5,187 bases of DNA, from positions 1 to 5,187 of the forward strand of contig JAGAKC010000281.1 of assembly GCA_017848155.1 (NCBI GenBank), read 5' to 3'. Below, piece after piece: positions 1 to 5,187 of the stretch. This DNA comes from Oscillospiraceae bacterium (lineage in GTDB: Bacteria; Bacillota; Clostridia; Oscillospirales; Ruminococcaceae). Each line of letters starts with the position of its first letter. The first letter of the stretch is position 1. The translations under genes were made by a program, and so were the position numbers. A model generated the notes under the pieces. The model had not been told where the DNA came from. It ran no database searches and worked only from the letters and a program-made list of their open reading frames with translations.

Positions 1-383
1 CTCTGCGTCAGCTCCTCCTCATATTCATCGCGGTCAGACGCACCCTCGGCTATCTTAGCCGCAATGTAATCGGTAGCTGCAAGCATAGACTTAATCCGGG
101 TTATTTCCGCCGCTGCATTGACACGGTCAAGTTCAGGCTGCTTATGGTCGTCAGAACGCAGGACAGGCTTCCCATCAATCAGTATATAATTGTATATACC
201 ATTGTCATCGATCAGCGGATGGTCGAGATAATTGCCTTGTGCATGATGGTAGCGGTCACCGATGCCCTCGTCAATTACAAACCACTTATCCGCCTTAATA
301 ATTGCATCAGGCAAAAAAGCGGAGCTGTTCACGGCGGTAATTATTCCGCTGCTGTCGGTTTTTACATACACTTTGTATTTCAT
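1..383 (-). CDS. Small fibre-associated phage protein, 3'-truncated by window edge
   Basis: An open frame starts at ATG 383 and runs to the left edge without a stop (127 complete codons). The start has an AAGGGGGG ribosome binding site and lies 14 bases after the fibre stop. The N-terminus (MKYKVYVKTDSSGIITAVNSSAFL) is followed by a short beta-type region with W34FVIDEGIGDRYHHAQGNYLD and IYNYILIDGKPVLR (63-76). A helical segment then begins, containing LAATDYIAAKIAEGASDRDEYEEELTQ at 101-127. Small proteins with this opening and a 'TDY..AK..EG.....Y' helix near the C-terminus recur just after the fibre gene in phages of Gram-positive gut bacteria. The helix resembles the C-terminus of tail-fibre assembly proteins, so a chaperone or accessory-tip role is plausible but unproven. 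The gene lacks a signal peptide or membrane segment. I recognise the pattern but not a named family, and the true length is unknown because the 3' end is missing. Confidence 0.72.
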   Translation of the reverse strand, partial: MKYKVYVKTDSSGIITAVNSSAFLPDAIIKADKWFVIDEGIGDRYHHAQGNYLDHPLIDDNGIYNYILIDGKPVLRSDDHKQPELDRVNAAAEITRIKSMLAATDYIAAKIAEGASDRDEYEEELTQ

Positions 384-400
384 TTTGCGCCCCCCTTTTA
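384..400 (-). promoter_or_regulatory. G-rich ribosome binding site of the small fibre-associated gene
   Basis: The minus strand reads TAAAAGGGGGGCGCAAA before ATG 383. A run of six G replaces the usual GGAGG, so pairing with the 16S rRNA end would need one G-U pair. The fibre stop TAA (400-398) lies directly upstream. The start is set in A-rich sequence, which should keep it open. Confidence 0.65.
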
Positions 401-1609
401 AAGTTCAGCTGACAAAGCTGCACCTGTCTTAGACACAAGAGTGGCATCTGTCAGTCCGTGATTATCCTTTGCCGCACGTATCAGTACTCCATTTGGAGCC
501 GTCTTGATTGCCGTAAATGTGAATCCATCGACCGAAGTATTTGTTGTTATATCAACCACCTCCAGTGTCCCTACAATACTCGGTGTCAACCTCATGAGAG
601 GCACGGGAACAACAAAGTCGATAAAGTTGGTAGTCACTGCTGCTGCACGGGCAGGGAGATACGTTCCGATAAACGAATACATCCACAGACACTTGACAAT
701 CTCCAACGCAGCGACAGGTGGAGTGTACGCTGTACTCGCCTCGCCCTTCTCGAGCTTGACCCACTCGATGATGCTGTAACTGTCAGTGGTGTCACCCGTG
801 CGCACATCCGCGCCGTATAACCATACTTCAAGTCCCGTAATATCCTCGGGGATATCAAAGGATATCGTGTTAAGTCCTGCCGCCGCCTTCATGTTTTTTT
901 GATGGTTAGCGCCGTCCTTTTTGTACACTATCAGTAACTGTGGATAAGCCGATGTAGTTTCCTTGATGTATGCGCTCGCTGTTACAGTGCAGCCTGAATA
1001 ATCCGCATAATTCTCGATGCGCTGTAACATATGCGACGGCAGCGTCGGTGAGCCGCCCGATACATAACCGAGCTTAACACCGTCGTCCAGCACCGTCAGC
1101 ATATTGTCCTCACAGACGAGCTGCCACATATCCACTGTGTAGCCACGGGTCGACGGGTCATATGCATATTCCGACTTGCCACGCTGATTGATTCGGAAAT
1201 TGCTGTTGATAAGCGCATTGCCGTTGCTTGTGATAGATGCAACATCCGCCGCTGTCAGGTGTATATCCGTATTTCCTGCGTGCGCATTGATAGCATCACG
1301 TGCTGTCTGGTCTACAGTGCCGCCACCGCCCGAGGACGAGGCGGCGCACTTAAAAACCATTGTGTCGTAGTCATTGCCGCATACCTGTACGCTGCCCGTG
1401 CCTGTGAGATACACTCTGCCGCCCGTGTCAAGCAGCTTTGCAGCCTGTCCTGCAGGCACAGCCAGCACTCCATCCGCACCTGCCGTGATACCCGAATTAC
1501 GGCTTGCATAGACCGTGTCAACTCCGTCATTTCGGATATCGCAGTTTGTACCCGATACCTGTACCTCCTGCTCGTCGCCTGTGAGCAGTATCGTCTTTTC
1601 CTGTGCCAT
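398..1609 (-). CDS. Modular phage tail fibre / receptor-binding protein candidate
   Basis: This 403-residue protein is the best candidate for host recognition. Residues 1-88 form a compact beta-type module (TGDEQEVQVSGTNCDIRNDG, then VPAGQAAKLLD and VYLTGTGSVQVCG), probably the part that docks to the tail tip. A flexible SSSGGGG linker (91-97) and a short helical stretch (99-126, with NAHAGNTDIHLTAADV) follow. NALINSNFRINQRG (131-144) and YTVDMW (157-162) are the hallmark opening of the carbohydrate-binding-like jelly-roll domain in many phage fibres, and EWVKLEKGEASTAYTPP (282-298) is its equally typical closing strand. A C-terminal beta domain (about 317-403) may be the variable tip or trimerisation part. 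The ATG at 1609 is chosen because TAAGGAGG lies 9 bases upstream; another ATG at 1614 is out of frame and too close to that site. The family signature is clear, but the receptor cannot be inferred. No collagen-like repeats or depolymerase motif are seen. Confidence 0.82.
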   Translation of the reverse strand: MAQEKTILLTGDEQEVQVSGTNCDIRNDGVDTVYASRNSGITAGADGVLAVPAGQAAKLLDTGGRVYLTGTGSVQVCGNDYDTMVFKCAASSSGGGGTVDQTARDAINAHAGNTDIHLTAADVASITSNGNALINSNFRINQRGKSEYAYDPSTRGYTVDMWQLVCEDNMLTVLDDGVKLGYVSGGSPTLPSHMLQRIENYADYSGCTVTASAYIKETTSAYPQLLIVYKKDGANHQKNMKAAAGLNTISFDIPEDITGLEVWLYGADVRTGDTTDSYSIIEWVKLEKGEASTAYTPPVAALEIVKCLWMYSFIGTYLPARAAAVTTNFIDFVVPVPLMRLTPSIVGTLEVVDITTNTSVDGFTFTAIKTAPNGVLIRAAKDNHGLTDATLVSKTGAALSAEL

Positions 1610-1626
1610 AGCATAGTTCCTCCTTA
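1610..1626 (-). promoter_or_regulatory. Ribosome binding site of the tail-fibre gene, overlapping the hub stop
   Basis: The minus strand reads TAAGGAGGAACTATGCT before ATG 1609. The hub stop TAA (1626-1624) is part of a full-strength TAAGGAGG site. The spacing of 9 bases fits ATG 1609; the out-of-frame ATG at 1614 is only 4 bases from the site and would give an unrelated reading frame. Confidence 0.85.
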
Positions 1627-3150
1627 TGTCGCTATCGTATTATTGTTGTATACAAGACCGCCCGTGCCCATCGACAGCACCCCGTCACCTGCCTGTATTC
1701 GCATTGCGTTCGGATTCAGTGTCAGCTGCCCTGTTCCGCCGTCAAGGCGCACGTGAAGCTCGTTGTCCTGAACTGTTACAATGTCGTCTGTAGCAGGATT
1801 CTCTATCGTAACACCGTTACTCCCACTGACAGTGATGTTGGTGGGACCCACCTGTATAACGATACCGCATCTGCTGTAATCAGGACCTCCCGACATGCTT
1901 ATCCTGCACCAGCCGTACTGGTCAGTAATCTCAAAGCCTGCGCCAAATCCACTTCCTACAGCCTTGATGCGTATCTCGGCATCGCCGTTGGAAATGATCA
2001 GGCCGTTCTCGCTGCTGGTAGTCGCATAATAACCGCTGCCCGATGTCTGGAGCTTTTCGGCTGTTCCGCCGCCCTCCGAGATATCCTCCTCCGCAGCTGT
2101 CACACGGTTGGAGATATCACGCTGATTCTTCTTTCCCTGCGCAGCACAGGCGATGCGCTCCACAAAACCGCCGTCATAGCTTACGGAAAGCTCCTGCTCG
2201 GTCACGGCGGCAGTTACCGTGCTGCCGTTTGCATCGGCAGAGGAAAAGACATCACCCACCTCGAAGATGTCCTCCGCAGGAAGTGTAAACGAGCACGCAG
2301 AGCAGCTCATACCGCCGACCTGCGACCAGGCATATTCAGCGCTTGCAACCGTCGCAAACGGAACAAAGCATTCGAGGATACCATCAGCGTCAGGGTCATA
2401 TTCACTTGACGAGCCGTCAATGAATATCCTCGTTTCGCCGCCGAGGTCAAACAGGATGCCCTTTACGGTGTAGCCGCCGTCTGCCGCCACATCGGTGCCA
2501 TAGCACCTGTTGCGGTCGATGACAGCGCCTGTCTGCGTGTAGGGGCGTATCTGCAATACCTCGTCGGGTGAAAACCTTGCGTTTGCGCCGTGGCAGGCTG
2601 CGATATAACCGATAAGCTCCCGTGCGGTGTACCCGTCGGGAGCGTTTTCTATAGTGAAGTCCTGACACCGAAAGTCTGTCGTAACAGCCGCACGTGCGCA
2701 GAGATAGTCCAGCACCTCCTGCATCTTACAGGGGAAGGTCGGTGCAGCTGCGAGCGTGTGGTCTGTCCATTTGACAGGCTTGCCGAGCCTGCCCATCATG
2801 TCGTAGGCATTTACGGTGGTGATACCACGTTCCGTGACCGAGCTGTCAACGTAGAAAGTGCCAAGCGTGTGCCATTCCGTAACTGGGTCGGTACAGCGGC
2901 AGTATATCTTCACCTTTTTCAGGCGCCCGTTGAAAAGATCTGTGGCTCTTGTGGTGAGCGTGAGCCTGTCGGACATGCAGGCACCTATCTGTATGCCATC
3001 GGAAAAGGCACGTGTGATGCTGATGCTGATGATGTCGTCAAGCCACAGATAGTCGGGCGTTTCGGAGTTGCCATACACGGCGACGTAAAAGCCGAAGCGC
3101 CTTGTATTGCTCCTGACCTGCGAGCTGTAGTCATCCGATACAGTGCGCAT
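1624..3150 (-). CDS. Tail hub / tail-tip protein (gp27-like N-terminus) with beta-rich C-terminal extension
   Basis: The 508-residue product probably forms the hub that closes the tail tube and carries the fibre. Residues about 35-125 show the usual opening of phage hub proteins: LDDIISISITRAFSDGIQIG (37-56), then LGTFYVD (96-102) and NAYDMMGRLGKP (114-125). Residues 175-204 (TARELIGYIAACHGANARF...LQIRPY) match the second hub block, and EVGDVFS (297-303) with the following VTEQELSVSYDGGF is the typical end of the hub domain. A short polar connector (about 340-370, ending SEGGG) leads to a Gly/Thr/Ser/Asn-rich, probably beta-structured region (371-508). No endopeptidase, lysozyme or NlpC/P60 motif is visible, unlike many tail-associated lysins. 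Fourteen cysteines, including CRC (84-86) and CSAC (283-286), are many for a phage structural protein. The start is supported by GAGGAGG six to seven bases upstream. The previous gene's TGA is one base away, suggesting translational coupling. The hub role is family knowledge; the role of the C-terminal region is inferred. Confidence 0.75.
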   Translation of the reverse strand: MRTVSDDYSSQVRSNTRRFGFYVAVYGNSETPDYLWLDDIISISITRAFSDGIQIGACMSDRLTLTTRATDLFNGRLKKVKIYCRCTDPVTEWHTLGTFYVDSSVTERGITTVNAYDMMGRLGKPVKWTDHTLAAAPTFPCKMQEVLDYLCARAAVTTDFRCQDFTIENAPDGYTARELIGYIAACHGANARFSPDEVLQIRPYTQTGAVIDRNRCYGTDVAADGGYTVKGILFDLGGETRIFIDGSSSEYDPDADGILECFVPFATVASAEYAWSQVGGMSCSACSFTLPAEDIFEVGDVFSSADANGSTVTAAVTEQELSVSYDGGFVERIACAAQGKKNQRDISNRVTAAEEDISEGGGTAEKLQTSGSGYYATTSSENGLIISNGDAEIRIKAVGSGFGAGFEITDQYGWCRISMSGGPDYSRCGIVIQVGPTNITVSGSNGVTIENPATDDIVTVQDNELHVRLDGGTGQLTLNPNAMRIQAGDGVLSMGTGGLVYNNNTIAT

Positions 3151-3180
3151 ATCACACCTCCTCGAAAACGAGGGAGATAT
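3149..3180 (-). promoter_or_regulatory. Potential hairpin covering the hub ribosome binding site and start
   Basis: In the minus-strand RNA, CCUCG (3173-3169) can pair with CGAGG (3164-3160) across a UUUU loop, and AUAUC (3180-3176) can pair with GAUAU (3153-3149), separated by an asymmetric interior loop. Together these would cover part of the Shine-Dalgarno site and the first two bases of ATG 3150. The 5' arms lie in the translated end of the previous gene, so a ribosome there would open the structure. The pairing is visible by eye; its stability and function are not established. Confidence 0.35.
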
Positions 3181-3496
3181 CTCCGCAGAGATAGCCGCCC
3201 TCTGTCGTGTATATGACAGGTGTGGGAATATCGCCGTCCAGCCGCATGGTATATGTGCTGTCGTCCACGGCCACGGGAAAGGACATCGGGGTGATGATCG
3301 CTTTTATCTCCGCCCACTTGTCGCTCGGAATGAGCGGTATCTGCACCGAGATACGCTTTTTTGTAAATTCCGATATCCTGTCGATGACCGCCGAGCCGTT
3401 CAGCGTGTAGTTTACGCTCTGACTTCGGAACGTGTCGGATATCTCAGGGGGTATCATCAGCTTCCCCATGTCGATATCGCCTATCATGAAGATCAT
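3152..3496 (-). CDS. Small distal-tail-like protein (tail completion / tube-end adaptor)
   Basis: This 114-residue protein lies between tape measure and hub, where siphoviruses of Gram-positive hosts encode the distal tail protein (Dit) or a small equivalent. That position is the main reason for the call. It has no signal peptide or clear membrane segment. It alternates short beta-type stretches (residues 28-38, 48-56, 73-86, 90-97, 103-112) around one helix (58-69, SDKWAEIKAIIT). The segment R40...KKRISVQIPLIPSDKW resembles small phage tail proteins that read as a beta strand followed by a 'W..I' helix. At 114 residues it is about the size of the N-terminal ring domain of classical Dit and too short to carry the galectin-like second domain. 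The ATG at 3496 is preferred over the in-frame ATG at 3487 because GGAGG ends 6 bases upstream of it. The gene begins 11 bases after the tape-measure stop, and its last codons contain the ribosome binding site of the hub gene. A different tail-tube or head-tail-type small protein is possible. Confidence 0.6.
   Translation of the reverse strand: MIFMIGDIDMGKLMIPPEISDTFRSQSVNYTLNGSAVIDRISEFTKKRISVQIPLIPSDKWAEIKAIITPMSFPVAVDDSTYTMRLDGDIPTPVIYTTEGGYLCGDISLVFEEV
3155..3164 (-). promoter_or_regulatory. Ribosome binding site of the hub gene, inside the previous coding region
   Basis: The minus strand reads GAGGAGGTGTGATATG. The Shine-Dalgarno sequence is formed by the last Glu-Glu-Val codons of the distal-tail-like gene, whose TGA (3154-3152) is one base from ATG 3150. 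This arrangement decides the hub start and points to coupled translation. Confidence 0.85.
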
Positions 3497-3500
3497 GATA
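3482..3500 (-). promoter_or_regulatory. Potential hairpin over the start codon of the distal-tail-like gene
   Basis: On the minus strand, UAUCAUGA (3500-3493) is the exact reverse complement of UCAUGAUA (3489-3482), with a three-base UCU loop. The 5' arm holds the start codon (3496-3494) and the 3' arm holds the in-frame fourth codon, also ATG. The stem is AU-rich, so its stability is modest. A role in controlling initiation is inferred. Confidence 0.4.
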
Positions 3501-3510
3501 TCCCTCCTTA
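3497..3510 (-). promoter_or_regulatory. Ribosome binding site of the distal-tail-like gene, overlapping the tape-measure stop
   Basis: The minus strand reads TAAGGAGGGATATC before ATG 3496. The tape-measure TAA (3510-3508) supplies the first bases of the Shine-Dalgarno match, and six bases separate GGAGG from the ATG. This favours ATG 3496 over the in-frame ATG at 3487 and suggests that ribosomes ending the tape measure can re-initiate here. Confidence 0.85.
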
Positions 3511-5187
3511 AAAATCGAACGGTGACTTACCGCTCTGCTTTGCAAGGTCATTTATGTCCCTCACAGCGGCTCTTCCGATGGTGAGGTCACGTGCCTTAAG
3601 CTCCACCTCAAAGCTCATCTCAATGGATTCCACCTTTCGCTGGAGCTTCGTGATGGCATTTACAACGTCTGCAAGGGTAGTTTCCGCCGACGCAGTGCCC
3701 GATGAGGTCACAGCACCGCCTGTCAGCGCATCTATCGTATGAGCTGCCGAGCTGTTTCCCACAAGACCTGCGCCGAGATACTGCCTTAACAGGTCGCTGT
3801 CATCAGAGCCGCTCCACATGGTGGGGATGTAGCTGGATATGCTGATAAGGCTGCCGCCTGACGATGTCGAGCTGCGCCCTGCGGATTTGCTTGCTGCGGA
3901 GTAGGTCCTGCTGCTTCCGCCCGACGCTTTGTCGGTATCGTCAGTGGTGGAAGAATGTGTCTTTCTGTTCTTGAATGCTATGACCTTGTCCATCATGCTC
4001 TCATACTCCTCACTGCCCCATTCAAGGTAGGATTCGATGAGCTTTTCAAGCTGATAGAAGTATTCTTCATCATCTATCTCGTTGCGCCTTTTGGAGCGTT
4101 CAAGGTCTGCAAGAAGCCTTTCGTATTCCGCACGGCGCTCCTCTGCGAGAGTATCTCCCCAGTGCTTTGATGAGGTATTCCTGTCAGCAGCGGAATCGCC
4201 CTCTGTACCCAGCGCATCATAGGCGCTCTTTACTTCGTCAAACTCGTTCTGCTTTGTGTTGAGATCGCCTGCGGTATCTGAAAGCATGGAATATAGCTCG
4301 TCATCGATATTATCAAGACCGTACTGCTCCTCCAGCAGCTTTGTGACCTCCGCTACAGCGTCTGCACGCTGCTTGTATGTCATACCGTCCTTGAAGTAGT
4401 AGTGCCGACCACTCCAGAAGTCGTCCTCGGAATAGATGTACCCTCTGTTTTTCAGCCACTTGATAGCGGTATCTGTGGGGTTTGTATATCCTGCATCCTC
4501 ATATCTGTAGTCAAAACCTACCTCGTACTTTTTGCTCTGTGCGTTCACTGCTTGTTTATAGGCATCCTTGATCTGTATCTCGGCTACTTCCTTGTTCTTC
4601 GCAATGACCGCATCCAGCTTCCCGAGCTGCTCGTCATACTTGCCGTTCACAAGGTCGATACCTGCCGCCTGATCGCCGTACTGGTCAATGAGCATGTCCT
4701 GTATCTCACGCAGGTCCTCACTGCGCTCTGCGGTGTCCTCAACGCTTGACATGACCGTTTTGTATTCGTCTGCGATATCGTCGATACCGTCCGCAGTTTT
4801 CATGTAATCCTCCGCACTGCCGATAAGCTCCTGTGAGGAGCTGTGAAGCTCGTCTATCTCCTGCTTCAGCTTATCCACCGAAGCAGCAGCATCGCCGTTT
4901 GCACCGCAGAAGGTCATGATATCACCCACGGCAGCGGCAGCAGCCGCACCTATCAGCACGTAGGGATTAGCGGCGGCAGCGGCATTCATGGCGAGCTGTG
5001 ATATCTTTGCGGCTTCGGTCGCAGTCTTAAAGGACTTGACCGCATTCACGGCGGCAGAAACGGCGTTGCCGATCTTTATGGCAACAGCGAAGGCTCCCAC
5101 AGCCACGGTCACGGCTGCGATAACGTCCCTGCATTCCCATGCGGTCTTTATGACAGCTGACAGGAAAGAGATCGAACCCTTTATGGC
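3508..5187 (-). CDS. Phage tail tape-measure protein, C-terminal part (5' end outside window)
   Basis: Tape-measure proteins run along the inside of the tail tube, set its length and often help DNA cross the host membrane. The frame is open to the right edge. A GTG at 5112 has no ribosome binding site and in-frame codons continue upstream, so it is an internal valine and the gene is partial: 559 residues are seen, ending in TAA at 3510-3508. Numbering from the window edge, residues 22-39 and about 74-93 are hydrophobic and Ala-rich, the second containing the NPYVLIGAAAAAA stretch common in this family. A charged, probably coiled-coil region spans about 103-222, an aromatic-rich segment about 224-270, and a second charged helical region about 342-408. 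A Ser/Thr/Gly-rich linker (409-451) leads to a C-terminal helix and tail ending GKSPFDF. No peptidase or lytic domain is visible in this part. The assignment rests on architecture, composition and position ahead of the distal-tail and hub genes; sequence conservation in this family is low. Confidence 0.88.
   Translation of the reverse strand, partial: AIKGSISFLSAVIKTAWECRDVIAAVTVAVGAFAVAIKIGNAVSAAVNAVKSFKTATEAAKISQLAMNAAAAANPYVLIGAAAAAAVGDIMTFCGANGDAAASVDKLKQEIDELHSSSQELIGSAEDYMKTADGIDDIADEYKTVMSSVEDTAERSEDLREIQDMLIDQYGDQAAGIDLVNGKYDEQLGKLDAVIAKNKEVAEIQIKDAYKQAVNAQSKKYEVGFDYRYEDAGYTNPTDTAIKWLKNRGYIYSEDDFWSGRHYYFKDGMTYKQRADAVAEVTKLLEEQYGLDNIDDELYSMLSDTAGDLNTKQNEFDEVKSAYDALGTEGDSAADRNTSSKHWGDTLAEERRAEYERLLADLERSKRRNEIDDEEYFYQLEKLIESYLEWGSEEYESMMDKVIAFKNRKTHSSTTDDTDKASGGSSRTYSAASKSAGRSSTSSGGSLISISSYIPTMWSGSDDSDLLRQYLGAGLVGNSSAAHTIDALTGGAVTSSGTASAETTLADVVNAITKLQRKVESIEMSFEVELKARDLTIGRAAVRDINDLAKQSGKSPFDF

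Noticed and set aside
406..420. CAGCT-GACAA-AGCTG inverted repeat near the end of the fibre gene as a terminator
   Set aside because: The stem is only 5 bp, lies inside coding sequence, and is not followed by a U run on the minus strand; the next gene starts immediately after, so termination here is unlikely.
1312..1614. Minus-strand frame starting at ATG 1614, overlapping the fibre start
   Set aside because: Its start is only 4 bases from the GGAGG site, and its Arg-rich translation looks like out-of-frame sequence, whereas the frame from 1609 gives clear fibre motifs.
1753..2409. Long plus-strand open frame of 218 codons opposite the hub gene
   Set aside because: It lies wholly antisense to a well-supported gene, has Cys/Arg-rich composition typical of a shadow frame and no ribosome binding site. 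The same applies to the plus-strand frames at 144-401, 1259-1756, 2590-3216, 3143-3511 and 4402-4749.
3173..3184. 12-bp palindrome GGAGATATCTCC as an operator
   Set aside because: It encodes Gly-Asp-Ile-Ser in the distal-tail-like gene, lies in the middle of an operon with no promoter signal, and GATATC is frequent throughout the window because of common Asp-Ile codons.
5110..5112. GTG as the start of a 534-residue tape-measure protein
   Set aside because: No ribosome binding site precedes it, and the same frame continues without a stop to the right edge with hydrophobic, family-like sequence, so it is an internal codon of a longer gene.
1..5187. A new defence, toxin-antitoxin or other accessory system hidden in the module
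   Set aside because: All five genes fit a continuous tail block, the longest non-coding gap is 14 bases, and no frame on either strand outside these genes has both a ribosome binding site and plausible protein composition.

Overview
The window is a stretch of the tail (late structural) module of a Gram-positive tailed phage or prophage. The long, non-contractile (siphovirus-like) type is most likely, because a tape-measure protein is followed by a small distal-tail-like protein, a hub/tail-tip protein and a fibre, and no sheath or baseplate-wedge genes are seen. All genes lie on the minus strand, so the module reads from the right edge to the left edge. Strong AAGGAGG-type ribosome binding sites and the style of the tail proteins suggest a host in the Bacillota, probably a gut or rumen clostridium of the Ruminococcaceae type. 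This host call is an inference from protein style and moderate GC content. The sequence contains no integrase, tRNA or attachment site that would separate prophage from free phage.

Layout in transcription order: (1) 5187-3508, the C-terminal 559 residues of a tape-measure protein whose start lies outside the window; (2) 3496-3152, a 114-residue distal-tail-like protein; (3) 3150-1624, a 508-residue tail hub/tail-tip protein with a beta-rich C-terminal extension; (4) 1609-398, a 403-residue modular tail fibre or receptor-binding candidate; (5) 383-1, the N-terminal 127 residues of a small protein that follows the fibre and runs off the left edge. Gaps between genes are 11, 1, 14 and 14 bases, so coding density is almost complete. 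I see no promoter, terminator, RNA gene, mobile element, CRISPR array or credible plus-strand gene.

Working model: the tape measure sets tail length, the small protein and hub close the distal end of the tube, the fibre is carried on the tip and touches the host surface, and the last small protein may help the fibre fold or attach. Every junction suggests translational coupling: three stop codons touch or overlap the next ribosome binding site, and the fourth stop lies one base from the next ATG. Two consecutive start codons (3496 and 3150) lie in potential RNA hairpins, which is the most distinctive non-protein signal here. I found no convincing new defence system or other undescribed system; the genes look like a coherent, ordinary tail module with some less common details.
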